Below the pieces are notes generated by a model. The model made no database searches. It was not told the origin of the DNA and saw nothing but the letters and a program-made list of their open reading frames with translations. Of a stretch of 58,919 nt of DNA, positions 7,924 to 17,421 are shown piece by piece. The position numbers and the translations under genes are program-made. The stretch comes from JALZAI01 sp038212215 (GTDB lineage Bacteria > Actinomycetota > Actinomycetes > Mycobacteriales > Jatrophihabitantaceae). The stretch spans positions 1 to 58,919 of the forward strand of contig JBBQUT010000030.1 of the NCBI GenBank assembly GCA_038212215.1. Reading direction: 5' to 3'. Every line of letters begins with the position of its first letter. Position 1 is the first letter of the stretch.

Positions 7924-9000
7924 CTATGCTTTGGCCTCCAGAACGATGTTGAACGGGGTTTCGGCGGCTCGCCGCACGCTGGTGAATCCCGCGTTGCGCA
8001 GCACGATGGCTAGCTGGCGTTCACCGGCCTGCCCGCCGAGTCCCAGCCCCACTTCCTGGGCCAGCGAGTTGGGTGTGCAGATCACCGTGGACATGCCGTA
8101 GAAGGCTCGTCCGACCGGGTTGAGGTTCTGCTCCAGAGCGTCGCCGGCGTACGGCTCGACAAGTAGCAGCGTGCCGTCCGGGGCCAGGGACTGCCGAATG
8201 CGCCGCGCAGCGCCGACCGGATCGCCCATGTCGTGCAAGGCGTCGAACAGGCAGACGAGGTCGTAGCCGTCGCCGGAAAAGTCCTTCGCCGACGCGACCT
8301 CGAAGGTCACCCGCGGGTTCAGGCCGACCTGCGCCGCGGCCTTGCGAGCCGCCTCGATGGACACGTCATGGATGTCGAAGCCCACAAACGACGAGCGCTC
8401 GAACGCCTCGGCCATGATGATTGTGGACGCGCCGAGCCCACACCCCACATCGGCAACGCTCGCCCCCGACTGCAATTTCTCGACTACCCCGTCCAGGGCC
8501 GGCAGCCACGCGTCAACCAGGTGGGCTGCGTAGCCAGCTTTAAACAGGCGTACGACGCCGGAGAACAATCGGTGGTCGTGAACCTGCCAGCCAACTCCTG
8601 CGCCGGTTCGGAACGCGTCGACGAACACGTCGTGGTCGGCGTAACACGAGGCGATGCTCTCGAATGCGCCGGCGAGGAATACCGGGCTGTCCTCGTTCGC
8701 GACCACCATGGCCTGCTCAGCGGGCAGCTCGTAGGTGCGCGCCGCCGGGTCGTAGACGACATAGCCGCCGGCTGCCTGGTTGGCGAGCCATTCACGCACA
8801 TAGCGCTCGGTGGTACCGGTCCGCTCCGCCAGCATCGCCGAGGTGATCGGTCCGGCACCGGCCATCGCCTTATAGAGGCCCAGGCGGTCGCCGATGTGCA
8901 GTAACAGTCCCGAGATCGCGGCGCCCATGTCAACCACCGCCTGCCCGACGAAGGCTTCGAGCTTCGCCTCGTCGATTGCCGGGATGTCCGTTGTGGTCAT
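7924..9000 (-). CDS. Class I SAM-dependent methyltransferase
   Basis: 358 residues. The N-terminal winged-helix dimerisation part (about 25-100, ISGLLLHIGDRLGLYKAM...TERYVREWLANQ) is followed by a Rossmann methyltransferase domain with motif I VADVGCGLGAS at 182-192 and an acidic position after beta-2 (VGFDIH). The layout matches the transcriptional-regulator-type methyltransferases of actinomycetes such as M. tuberculosis Rv2258c; the substrate is unknown. The ATG start is preceded by GGAG. The region upstream (9062-9090) carries three heptamer repeats typical of SARP sites, so the neighbouring BTAD regulator may activate it. Confidence 0.82.
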   Translation of the reverse strand: MTTTDIPAIDEAKLEAFVGQAVVDMGAAISGLLLHIGDRLGLYKAMAGAGPITSAMLAERTGTTERYVREWLANQAAGGYVVYDPAARTYELPAEQAMVVANEDSPVFLAGAFESIASCYADHDVFVDAFRTGAGVGWQVHDHRLFSGVVRLFKAGYAAHLVDAWLPALDGVVEKLQSGASVADVGCGLGASTIIMAEAFERSSFVGFDIHDVSIEAARKAAAQVGLNPRVTFEVASAKDFSGDGYDLVCLFDALHDMGDPVGAARRIRQSLAPDGTLLLVEPYAGDALEQNLNPVGRAFYGMSTVICTPNSLAQEVGLGLGGQAGERQLAIVLRNAGFTSVRRAAETPFNIVLEAKA

Positions 9001-9061
9001 TCGTTTCTCCGTTCTCAGATACGGCTCCGTCGTTGACGAACCAAGCGTGGGACGGGGGTGT

Positions 9062-9090
9062 TGCAGCGGGCCTGCAACCGGGATGCAGCC
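9062..9090. promoter_or_regulatory. Three direct heptamer repeats, 11-bp period (SARP-type site)
   Basis: On the plus strand: TGCAGCG at 9062, TGCAACC at 9073 and TGCAGCC at 9084, each separated by 4 bases. SARP/BTAD regulators are known to bind direct heptamers with this 11-bp spacing. The site lies just upstream of a plausible -35/-10 pair (about 9040 and 9017) for the methyltransferase at 9000. The first two units also form a GTTGCAG/CTGCAAC inverted repeat. Confidence 0.55.
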
Positions 9091-9111
9091 GCGGTCAACC
9101 CCAGCGACGCA

Positions 9112-11949
9112 TCACACGAAGCGGTTGAGGATGAGCCTCGCCAGGTCCACGGCATCGACGCCGTTGAGCGCGGGAAGCACCTCTGCTCCGGCCACGCCAC
9201 CGCCGGGTTCATCCAGCGGGGAAGGCCTTCCGGCCGCGACGAGGTAACCGTGCAGCTCCCGCGCCTCTGCGTCGGCTCCGACCCGGACGAGCAGCCGTAC
9301 GACGTAGCGCAAGTTCAGCCACTGTTGGGTCCAATCGCCGACGCGGTCCCAGTGGTCGAGAACCTCGAGCAATGCCCGGGCCGCCACCACCGGATCGCCG
9401 TGCACCCCGCGAGTGGCGGCCGCCTCCATCATGGCGATCCCGTGCCACCAGTAGTTGTGCACCTGCGCGGCGAGTCCGGCGGCCTCGTCGAACAGCGCCA
9501 GCGCGTAGTCCGGATCCACCTTCTTGCCCACCAGCGCGAGCGCGTAGCGAGACATCGAGCGCGCTGTCGGATTGCCCGTACCGTCCGCCACCTGAACCGA
9601 TTCCCGCGCGGCCGCGACCCCGAACCTCGGTTCCCGACGCACGGCGTGGCAGACGGCAACGTAGTACAGCGTCCAGACCAACCGGATCGGGTCGTCGTCC
9701 CGGCGAGCAGCGATCACCCCGGCCTCCCAGTGCCGCAACGCGGACTCGATGTCGCCCTCGTACAAGGCGACGTCGGCGAGCACGTCGGCGGGATAGGCGA
9801 TGCGGGCAGTACCGCGGGGCGGGACTTGGCCTTCGGCGAGCGCGGCCAGCTTGCGCGCACCGGCGAAGTCACCCCAGGCCCATGCACCACGCGCGGCCGC
9901 GCCGACAGCCGCCGGCCGCAGCGGATGATCGACCGGCGCCATGTCGAGGGCCTGTTGCGCCCAGGCCGCCGACTCATACCCGACCCGCAGGGCCAGTACC
10001 TCCGCCAGCGCCGTGACCAGCCGCAGCAACACCTCCACGTCCCGGTCGGCAAAAGCCTGGTCGTACGCCACCCGCAGGTTGTCGCGGTCGGGCAGCGTTC
10101 GCTCGACCCAGGCCTGCTCGTCGAGGCCCTGAACTCCCCGGGCTGCTCGTCCGGCCAGCTCGGTGAAGTACTCGGCATGACGGCGAGCGAGCGCGGCGTC
10201 GTCGCCACACTCGCGCAGGCGCCGGCGACCGAAGGCGCGCAGGGTCTCCAGCATTCGGTAGCGGGTGCCCGCCCGGCTCGGCATCGCGACCACCATCGAC
10301 TTGTCGACGAGCCCGGTGAGCACGTCGAGCACCGCACCGTCGGTGGTGTGCGGGTCGGCACACACCCCGTGGACGCCGGCGAGGTCGGCGCCGCCCGCGA
10401 ACACCGACATCCGCGCGAACAGGGTCTGCTCTGAGTGGGACAGCAGCTGGTAGGACCAGTCGATGGCCGCGGTCAGGCTGTGGTGCCGCGGCTGGGCGGC
10501 GCGCGGACCGCCGGCCAGGAGCTGGCTGTCGTCGAGCCGCTGCGCGACCTCCGTGGCAGTCATCATCCGCATCCGCGCCGCCGCTAACTCGATCGCGAGT
10601 GGCAGTCCGTCAAGGCGCCGGCAGATCTCGATGACTGCGCCGCCGGTCTCCCGGTCTGGGTCGAAGTCCGGCCGGGTGCTGCGGGCCCGGTGCACGAATA
10701 GCGCCGTCGCGTGGTCGACCGACAGCGGGGGCACCGGCCATACCTGTTCACCGTCAACTCCGAGCGCCTGGCGGCTCGTCGCGATCACGACGACGCCCGC
10801 GCAGTGGGCCACGATCTCACCGACGAGCCGGGCCGCGGCGGCGAGGACGTGCTCGCAGTTGTCCATGACGAGCAGCAGCGTCCGCGTGCGCAGGTACTCG
10901 ATCAGCGTCTGCTCGATCGACAGACCGTGGCGCTGCTGCACGCCGAGCGCAGCAGCGACGGCGTGACTGACGGGGCCGGTGTCGCCGAGCGGAGCGAGCT
11001 CACACAACCATGCCCCGTCGGTAAAACGCGACCGCACGCGCTCCGACACCTCAAGGGCGAGTCGGGACTTGCCCACCCCACCGACGCCGGTGAGAGTCAC
11101 CAGCGGTGCTGCTTCGGTCGCGGCGCCCACCCCGGCGAGCTCCGTGTGCCGAGCGATGAAGCTCGTCGCCCGCCGCGGGAGATTGCCGACCGGGGCGCCG
11201 CGCGACGGCCTGAGCGCCGGATCGTGCGCCAGCACTTGGCGGTGCAGCTCCTGGGCCTGCCGCGACGGCTCGACCCCCAACTCGTCCACGAGCCGGTCCC
11301 GAAGCGCCCGATAAACGGCCAGCGCTTCGCTCTGCCGCCCACAGCGATATAGCCCGCGCATCAGCTGGACCGCAAGACGCTCGCGGACGGGGAACCGGCG
11401 GACGAGTCCGTCGAGCTCGGCGACGACTTCGGCGTCCCGGTTCAGGTGCAGCAACGCGTCGATCCGTTGCTCAACGGCGACGAGTCGCAGTTCATCGAGC
11501 CGGGCCATCTCGGTGACCGCGAAGTCGAGGTCGGCGAACTCCGCGAGTGCGTCGCCCCGCCAGAGCGCGAGCGCGCCGTCGAGAGTCTGGACGACACGAT
11601 CGTGCTCGCCCGCGGCCACGTATGCGCGGGCCGTGCCGAGCAGGTAGACGAAGTGCGCGGCGTCCAGCTCACCGTCGGCGACCTCGAGCACGTAACCCGG
11701 CGCGCGGTGCACCAGCCGGACCGGCAACCCGAGGGCCGTCCGCACCCGAGACACGTAGACCCGCAATGCGTTCAGCGCGTCGACCGGCGGCTCGTCGCCC
11801 CACATGGCCTGGATCAGTCGGTCGGTGGACACGACCGTCCCGGGCTGGACGAGCAGCGCGGCGAGCAGGGCGCGCGGCTTCGGTCCGCCGACGGCGATCG
11901 GCACCTCGTCGGCGACAACCTCCAGCGGCCCCAGGATCCGAAACTGCAC
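9112..11949 (-). CDS. BTAD/SARP-type regulator with NTPase (AfsR-like)
   Basis: 945 residues. A winged-helix OmpR-type DNA-binding domain (1-90, FRILGPLEVV...NALRVYVSRVR), a BTAD domain (about 97-245), an NB-ARC/AAA ATPase with P-loop GVGGVGKS (288-295) and Walker B LLLVMDNCEHVL (358-369), then a helical TPR-like C-terminus. It acts as an ATP-dependent cytoplasmic transcription activator. The start is GTG at 11949 with GGGGA upstream; the frame is open to 12150 but the family N-terminus begins at VQFRILGP. It is divergent from the O-methyltransferase-LLM operon, with repeated TGCA heptamers in the shared gap, so it probably controls its neighbours. Confidence 0.88.
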   Translation of the reverse strand: MQFRILGPLEVVADEVPIAVGGPKPRALLAALLVQPGTVVSTDRLIQAMWGDEPPVDALNALRVYVSRVRTALGLPVRLVHRAPGYVLEVADGELDAAHFVYLLGTARAYVAAGEHDRVVQTLDGALALWRGDALAEFADLDFAVTEMARLDELRLVAVEQRIDALLHLNRDAEVVAELDGLVRRFPVRERLAVQLMRGLYRCGRQSEALAVYRALRDRLVDELGVEPSRQAQELHRQVLAHDPALRPSRGAPVGNLPRRATSFIARHTELAGVGAATEAAPLVTLTGVGGVGKSRLALEVSERVRSRFTDGAWLCELAPLGDTGPVSHAVAAALGVQQRHGLSIEQTLIEYLRTRTLLLVMDNCEHVLAAAARLVGEIVAHCAGVVVIATSRQALGVDGEQVWPVPPLSVDHATALFVHRARSTRPDFDPDRETGGAVIEICRRLDGLPLAIELAAARMRMMTATEVAQRLDDSQLLAGGPRAAQPRHHSLTAAIDWSYQLLSHSEQTLFARMSVFAGGADLAGVHGVCADPHTTDGAVLDVLTGLVDKSMVVAMPSRAGTRYRMLETLRAFGRRRLRECGDDAALARRHAEYFTELAGRAARGVQGLDEQAWVERTLPDRDNLRVAYDQAFADRDVEVLLRLVTALAEVLALRVGYESAAWAQQALDMAPVDHPLRPAAVGAAARGAWAWGDFAGARKLAALAEGQVPPRGTARIAYPADVLADVALYEGDIESALRHWEAGVIAARRDDDPIRLVWTLYYVAVCHAVRREPRFGVAAARESVQVADGTGNPTARSMSRYALALVGKKVDPDYALALFDEAAGLAAQVHNYWWHGIAMMEAAATRGVHGDPVVAARALLEVLDHWDRVGDWTQQWLNLRYVVRLLVRVGADAEARELHGYLVAAGRPSPLDEPGGGVAGAEVLPALNGVDAVDLARLILNRFV

Positions 11950-11973
11950 GGTTGGTCCCCACTCGTCGAGCGC

Positions 11974-11991
11974 TGCAATCCGATTGCAAGC
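11974..11991. promoter_or_regulatory. Heptamer pair TGCAATC-N4-TGCAAGC in a divergent promoter
   Basis: TGCAATC at 11974 and TGCAAGC at 11985 have the same 11-bp spacing and TGCA core as the triple repeat at 9062-9090. The stretch TGCAATCCGATTGCA is also a perfect inverted repeat. It lies between the regulator start (11949) and the O-methyltransferase start (12049), just upstream of a weak -10-like AGTAAA near 12005. It is a candidate site for the BTAD regulator itself. Confidence 0.5.
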
Positions 11992-12048
11992 CAGCCCCGC
12001 CACAGTAAACCCACCAAGCGTCAGACCGACCGAGCTGAAGGAGCGCAG

Positions 12049-13059
12049 ATGGGGGCCATCACCGAGCGTCGCGAGCTGTCGAACATCGCTTACGGGTTCA
12101 TCGCCTCGAAGGCGTTGTTCGCCGCACTCGGGGTCGGCCTGTTCACCCACTTGGCCCGCGGGCCACGCACCACGGCTGAGCTTTCAGGCGACACCGGTAT
12201 CGCGGCGCCCCCGTTGCAGACGCTGCTGCACGCGCTGTCGTCCTTAGGTCTCATCGTCGCCGAGGGCGGGTCCTACACCAACGCGCCGGCCTGTCAGCGC
12301 TTCCTGACGCAGGGCGCGCCTGACGAGTTCGGCGAGTACTTCCGCCTGCAGGTGGGCCAGCAGATCTACCCGGCGCTTCTGCGGCTCGACGCCGGGCTGG
12401 ACGGCACCGGCGCCGCGTTCGACACCTTTGCCGACCTCTTCTCGCGGCCCGACGAGGCCCGCGCATTCACCGCCGCCCAGCACGCCGGGTCGCACGCCGC
12501 CGCCCACGTCCTCGCCGAAAGGGTCCCGCTCGGCGGCGCCCGCACGATGCTGGACGTCGGAGGCGGCAGCGGGGCGCTCTCCATCGCCCTATGCACCCGC
12601 AATCCGCGCCTGAGGGCAACAGTGCTGGACTTTCCCGCCGTGGTCGACGTCGCCAGGACCTACTGCGACGAGGCCGGTTTCGGCGCGCGCATCGACCTGC
12701 TATCCGGCGACGCCGTGCACACCCCCTGGCCGGTCGACCAGGACGTCGTCCTGCTGTCGTACCTGCTCAGCGCACTGGGTGACACCGAGATCGACATGGT
12801 GCTCGCGAAGGCTCACACCAGTCTGACGGCCGGCGGCCTGCTCATCGTCCACGACTTCATGCTCCACGACGACGACCCAGGGCCTACCTTCGCCGCACTC
12901 TGGTTCCTGCAATACCTCGCCTTCCGCGCCGACGGGACCTCGTTCTCTGCCGGCGCTCTATCCGCGCGGTTGCGCCAGCACGGCTTCACGCCGGCGGCAA
13001 GCGAAGTACTCATCCCCGAGACAACCAAGACGATCCTGGCCCGAAAGGCAGCACCATGA
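12049..13059 (+). CDS. O-methyltransferase (acetylserotonin OMT-like)
   Basis: 336 residues. An N-terminal winged-helix dimerisation domain (about 15-85) is followed by the SAM-binding domain with motif I LDVGGGSGALS at 168-178 and the VVLLSYLLSALGD...AHTSLTAGGLLIVHDF block of plant-type O-methyltransferases found in polyketide and aromatic pathways. The start is the ATG preceded by GAAGGAG; the frame is open much further upstream but opposes the regulator. The stop overlaps the next start (ATGA), so it is translationally coupled to an LLM oxidoreductase. The pair may modify an unknown secondary metabolite. Confidence 0.85.
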   Translation: MGAITERRELSNIAYGFIASKALFAALGVGLFTHLARGPRTTAELSGDTGIAAPPLQTLLHALSSLGLIVAEGGSYTNAPACQRFLTQGAPDEFGEYFRLQVGQQIYPALLRLDAGLDGTGAAFDTFADLFSRPDEARAFTAAQHAGSHAAAHVLAERVPLGGARTMLDVGGGSGALSIALCTRNPRLRATVLDFPAVVDVARTYCDEAGFGARIDLLSGDAVHTPWPVDQDVVLLSYLLSALGDTEIDMVLAKAHTSLTAGGLLIVHDFMLHDDDPGPTFAALWFLQYLAFRADGTSFSAGALSARLRQHGFTPAASEVLIPETTKTILARKAAP

Positions 13060-14066
13060 AACTCGGCATCGGCATCACCCCGATGGAGACCCGGCGCGGC
13101 GTCGTGCTGCACATCGCCACCCGCGCCGAATCCCTCGGCTACGACGCGTTCTTCCTGGCCGAGGGTTGGGGGCACGACGCATCCGTGTTGTTGACCGAGG
13201 TCGCGACCCGGACGAGCCGGATCCAGATAGGGACAGGCGTCCTGAACATCTGGGGACGCAGCGCCGCACAGATCGCCATGCTCGCGACGAGCCTGCACGA
13301 AATCTCGCAGGGACGATTCGTCCTCGGCCTGGGCGCGGGCAGCCCGACACTGGCGGAGGGCCTGCACGACGTCGAGTTCCGCGCTCCTGTGCCACGGCTC
13401 GCGGCGATGACGCGTCAGGTGCGTGCGCTGCTCGACGGCGAGCGCGTCGCGACCGGAAACGGCAGCCGCGGGCTGCGGCTCGCCGTCGGCCCGTCCCCCG
13501 TTCCGATCACGCTGGCCGCGCTCGGCCCGGCGGCGATCCGAGTCTGCGGCCAGGTCGCGGACGGCTGGGCTCCGTTCCTGTTCCCCGTCTCCGCGTTGCA
13601 GGACGGGATCCGGGCGCTCGAGCACAGCGCCGCCGGTCGGCCGCTGCCGCGGGTGTATCCGAGCGTCCCGGCGGCGGTGGCGCCCGACCCGGACCGCGCC
13701 CGGGCATTGGCGTCTTGGTGGGTCGACTTCTACCTGACCAAAATGGGGCCGCTCTACCCCACCCGGTTGCGTCGACTCGGCTTCACCGCGGCGGTCGAGG
13801 AGGTCGTGACCGGAACGGGAAAAATTCCGGAGGTCCTGCTCGACGAGCTGACGTTGTGCGGCGACGCAGCAGCCGCCAAGGCCGGACTCGAACGCCTGCA
13901 TGCCGCAGGCGCCGACATGCCGATCATCACGCTGCCGCCAAACCGGAGCGTCGAGGAACTCGATTACATCCTCGACGCGCTCGCTCCGACGGCCGCGACG
14001 CCTAGGTCCAGGCATGCGGGTGCCCTCCCAGCTTCCGCCGGCCGCGCCATCTCGTTGGCGACTTGA
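13056..14066 (+). CDS. LLM class flavin-dependent (F420-type) oxidoreductase
   Basis: 336 residues with the luciferase-like monooxygenase fold: MKLGIGITPMET at the start, ESLGYDAFFLAEGWGHD around residues 27-43, ATRTSRIQIGTGVLNIWGRSAAQIAMLATSLHEISQGRFVLGLGAGSP around 50-97, and VCGQVADGWAPFLFP around 162-176. These are hallmarks of the MER/F420-dependent branch. It is coupled by ATGA to the O-methyltransferase. The last 25 residues (rich in Ala, Arg and Pro) look like an extension without structure. Cofactor and substrate are inferred only from family. Confidence 0.85.
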   Translation: MKLGIGITPMETRRGVVLHIATRAESLGYDAFFLAEGWGHDASVLLTEVATRTSRIQIGTGVLNIWGRSAAQIAMLATSLHEISQGRFVLGLGAGSPTLAEGLHDVEFRAPVPRLAAMTRQVRALLDGERVATGNGSRGLRLAVGPSPVPITLAALGPAAIRVCGQVADGWAPFLFPVSALQDGIRALEHSAAGRPLPRVYPSVPAAVAPDPDRARALASWWVDFYLTKMGPLYPTRLRRLGFTAAVEEVVTGTGKIPEVLLDELTLCGDAAAAKAGLERLHAAGADMPIITLPPNRSVEELDYILDALAPTAATPRSRHAGALPASAGRAISLAT

Positions 14067-14126
14067 GAGTTCGACGCCGACCTCGTTCCACAGCCCGAAC
14101 CGTCCACCGCATGCGAGCATTGCTGC

Positions 14127-15762
14127 GTGACTCAAGGCGTCTCGACCGAAGCCGGCGAGTCCGGGAATCTAGCGGCCCGGGTAGGGGTGCTGGGGCCGAT
14201 CGAGGTCATGACCGAGCGTGGTGTCGTTGGTTTGACCGGCCGGCAGGCGTCCCTCGTCGCCGTGTTGGCGACCCGACCGGGACGGGTTGTGTCCGCGACT
14301 CGGCTGGCGGATTCGCTCTGGGAGTCGGCCGTGCCTCAGGATCCGACCAACGCGGTGCAAACGTTGGTGTCCCGAGTTCGAGCGATCGGCGGGCGCAACC
14401 TGATCGAGACGTTGCCGCGGATATCGGTTGGCCGTCGCAGCCGACCAGATCGACGCTGGCGCCTTCCAGCTACTGGTGCAGCGCGCCTACAGCGCGGCGC
14501 CCGAGTCGGCGGTGGACGTGCTCGCCGCCGCTGAACGGTTGTGGCGTGGCCCGGCTTTCGGTGGGGTACAGGTGAGCGATGTGCGGGCCGACGTCGCGCG
14601 GCTGGACGAGATGCGCCTCGTCGCGGCGGAACGGCGCTGCCGTGCGCTGCTCGACCTCGACAGGTGCGACGACGCGATCAGCGAACTGGAAGGGCTCGCC
14701 GCGGGGCATCCCCGACGTGACACCGTGGTGGCGTACCTCATCGAGGGCCTCGCCCGCCTTGGACGGACGGCAGCGGCGCTGCGCCGGTTCTCCGACTATC
14801 GTGCGGCACTCGCGCGGACGACCGGCTTGGATCCGTCGCCCGAGTTGATCGCGCTGCAGAATGCCGTGCTCGCCGGCGACCTAGCGCCGATGCCCGGCAA
14901 GGCGTCAGCAGCCGAGCCAGCCTTGTTCGTGTTTCGCTATGACCGATTCGAACGTGCCGCCGGTGAGAGCGTCAGCTACGCGGTGACGGGTTCCGGCCCG
15001 CCGCTGGTGTTCACGCCCGGATGGGTCTCGCGCCTCGACGAGCTTGCGAACGGGGTCGACCCGCGGGGGCGTGTGCTCGCGTTACTGGCCCGCTCGATGC
15101 GCGTGATCGCCTACGACCGGTACGGCACGGGTCGATCCAAGTGTGCGTTGCGCGACTACTCGCTCGAACGCAGCGTCGCGGAGTTGCGGACGCTGCTCGA
15201 TGAGATCGGCGAGGAGCACGTCGTCGTCTTCGCCTCGAGCGGATCCAGTCCGGTTGCGCTCGCCGCCGCCGCGCAGGACCCCCGCATCGCGAAACTGGTC
15301 GTGCTGTGTGGGCTCGCCAACGGCCCGGCAATCTTTCACAATCCTGGGGTCGTGGCGGCGATGCTGAACATGGTCCGATCGAGTTGGGGCATGGGTTCGC
15401 GGGTGCTGGCCAATCTGCTGATGCCCGACCGTCCGGACGAAGAGGCATTCGCCGCGTTCCAGCGCAAGGTTGCGACCGGCGAGGTCGCCGCCGGGTTGCT
15501 CCGCCAGATGTATGAAGCCGACGTCAGCGCCGTACTTCCCTTGATCCGCCAGCCGACGCTGGTCATGCACTACGCGGACGACCCTGCCGTTCCGATCGCG
15601 GGCGGGCGCCAGATCCTCGCTGGCATCCCGCACGCACAATTCGTCACACTCGACGGCGCGTATCACCTGCCACCGGCACGGGATTCCCGCCGCATTGCCG
15701 CGGCCGTCGCCGCGTTCAGCCTTGCGTCGGACGCGCAACCGGAGTCGACGACAGCGATCTGA
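14127..15762 (+). pseudogene. BTAD regulator fused to an alpha/beta hydrolase, frameshifted
   Basis: The first frame (GTG 14127) encodes a winged-helix domain (VGVLGPIEVM...TNAVQTLVSRVRAIGG). The second frame supplies GYRLAVAADQIDAGAF, a BTAD domain and then an alpha/beta hydrolase with nucleophile region FASSGSSP, acidic YADDPAVP and histidine DGAYHLPP. The frames meet at about 14415-14420, where TLPR should run into GYRLAV; loss of a CG dinucleotide (or one extra base) accounts for the shift. An intact protein would be about 545 residues: a DNA-binding activator whose sensor could be a hydrolase-like domain. As read, only the BTAD-hydrolase part from 14428 could be made. Confidence 0.72.
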
Positions 15763-15787
15763 CAGTGCAGCCAGGCACGCTCCAGGT

Positions 15788-16430
15788 ATGACAACTGACA
15801 TATACGCTGCGAACCGGCTGCGCGGCCCTGCCAACGCCGCCTTCTTCCAACTCATCGGTGGCGTGCTGGACCGGTTTTCTGCGCGCACGCAAGCAACGGG
15901 TCTTCGCCGGCCTGCCCGACACCGTCGTAGAACTCGGCTCCGGTGTCGGGGCGAACCTGCGCTACCTGCGCCCCGGCAGCGCTCTGATTGCCGTCGAGCC
16001 GAACCGCCCGATGCACGCACGGCTGCGGAGCGCCGCCCAGCGACGCGGTGTGCGGCTCGAGGTGCGTGCCGTCGTCGGCGAGCGCATCGATCTGCCGGAC
16101 GCGTCGGTCGACTTCGTGCTGAGCAGCATGGTTCTGTGCACCGTCTCCGACCCCGTCCAAGTGCTCGCCGAGGTCCGGCGCATCCTGCGGCCCGGCGGCC
16201 GGTACGCGTTCACCGAACACGTGTCGGCCTCGGACAGTCGCTCACTGCGTGCCGTCCAGCGCATCGTGCGACGGCCGTGGGCATGGTGCTTCGAAGGTTG
16301 CTCGTGCGAGCGAGACCTCGCCGCGGCAATCGAGAATGCAGGCTTCACCGACGTCGACATCGAGACCTACCGGATCCGGTCACCGTTCCTGCCGATCAAT
16401 TCTCAGATCGCCGGCATCGCGACCGCCTGA
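15788..16430 (+). pseudogene. Class I methyltransferase, frameshifted at a T run
   Basis: The N-terminus MTTDIYAANRLRGPANAAFFQLIGGVLDRF is in one frame, and the rest (LRARKQRVFAGLPDTVVELGSGVGANLRYLRPG..., SAM motif VELGSGVG, then a UbiE-type core) is in the next. The break is the TTTT at about 15877-15880 (CGGTTTTCTG), where three T's would restore a single 213-residue frame. The family is the small actinobacterial methyltransferase group that ends with FCxxDLxxAIExAGF-type helices. If the extra T is an assembly error the gene is intact. The substrate is unknown. Confidence 0.72.
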
Positions 16431-16584
16431 GGGCCGACCGGGCACACATCCGCCGACGAACTTGCCGACGATTCGGTTGCACCCCACGGCGACGGTAGCG
16501 GTGCAGATCCGACAAGTGGCTACGCCAAGATCACGGGGTGCTCTTGCGGTTAGACGAGGGGAACGGATGGCGTGGCGGCGCGGG
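16431..16584. other. Convergent intergenic gap
   Basis: About 150 bases between the ends of the methyltransferase and the PadR gene. A TGCACC/GGTGCA inverted repeat with a 16-base loop lies near 16478-16505. It is too weak to call a terminator with confidence, and nothing else is visible. Confidence 0.3.
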
Positions 16585-17229
16585 TCAGTTGCTCGGTGTC
16601 GTCGGCGCAGCCGGATCGCTTGGCTGCCCGTCCTGCGCGAGGATCAGATACAGCGCGCGTCGCGCCTGTGCCAGGACCTCTTGTGCTGCGGCAATCTGCT
16701 CGCTCGTGCCGCCCGTCCCGACGGCGCGCGCCGCAATGTGGACCTGCTCGACGCTGCCGCGCAGGTCGTTGCTGCCGCCGCCCTGTTTGGTTATGGCCGT
16801 GAACGGGTCGGCCATCGTGGCCCGGTGCTCATTCAAGTAGGCGCGTCCGGCGTCACTAAGGGCGACCAGCTTGCGTCCCAAGTTGGGCGTAACCGTGACC
16901 AGGCCTTCGTCCTCGAGCTGCGCGATCGTCGGGTAGATGGCTCCGGGGCTCGGACGCCACGCGCCCTGCGTGCGCTCGGCGATCGCCTGCATCAGCTGGT
17001 AGCCGTGCATCGGTTCCTCGGCGAGTAGTAGCAGCGACGCGGTGCGAATGTCGCCTCGCTGCGCTCGGCCCCGCCCACGGCGCTCGCCGCGCTCGGGGCG
17101 AGCGCCGGTCCGGCGCCCGCCGTGCGGACCGGCTCCGTCGGGGTGATGCCGGCGCCGGCCGCGACCGTCCTCGCCAGGTGTTTCGTTGCGTAACCGGAAC
17201 CGGGTCCGGCTCTCGAAGTCGTGCGTCAT
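16585..17229 (-). CDS. PadR family transcriptional regulator
   Basis: 214 residues. An unusual Arg/Gly-rich, Pro-containing N-terminal extension (about 1-60) precedes the PadR winged helix (DIRTASLLLLAEEPMHGYQLMQAIAERTQGAWRPSPGAIYPTIAQLEDEGLVTV, about 61-112) and a C-terminal helical region with SEQIAAAQEVLAQARRALYLIL. The start is ATG with GGAGATTTG upstream. It is divergent from the alanine-dehydrogenase-like gene across about 190 bases that contain a short A/T-rich palindrome, so it probably represses itself and perhaps that gene. The ligand is unknown. Confidence 0.85.
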   Translation of the reverse strand: MTHDFESRTRFRLRNETPGEDGRGRRRHHPDGAGPHGGRRTGARPERGERRGRGRAQRGDIRTASLLLLAEEPMHGYQLMQAIAERTQGAWRPSPGAIYPTIAQLEDEGLVTVTPNLGRKLVALSDAGRAYLNEHRATMADPFTAITKQGGGSNDLRGSVEQVHIAARAVGTGGTSEQIAAAQEVLAQARRALYLILAQDGQPSDPAAPTTPSN

Positions 17230-17274
17230 GTCAAATCTCCTTGTCCACCAGCCACTTGCTGGCGTGACAGTAAC

Positions 17275-17282
17275 GATATATC
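17275..17282. promoter_or_regulatory. A/T-rich palindrome upstream of padR
   Basis: GATATATC is a perfect palindrome inside TAACGATATATCACGATGTA, with the direct repeat ACGAT on each side. It is about 46 bases upstream of the PadR start, in the shared gap with the divergent dehydrogenase. Its A/T richness stands out in this DNA. It may be the PadR operator and/or part of a promoter. Confidence 0.35.
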
Positions 17283-17421
17283 ACGATGTACCTATAACGC
17301 AAGGGGCAGCCGCGTTTTCCGCTCGGGCGCAGCGTATGCTGACGATGCAATATCGTCCTTGGACCTCGGTCGTGGTGCAGCACCTGGACGAGCACGCGAT
17401 GCCGCAGCCCGGAGGAACGAC

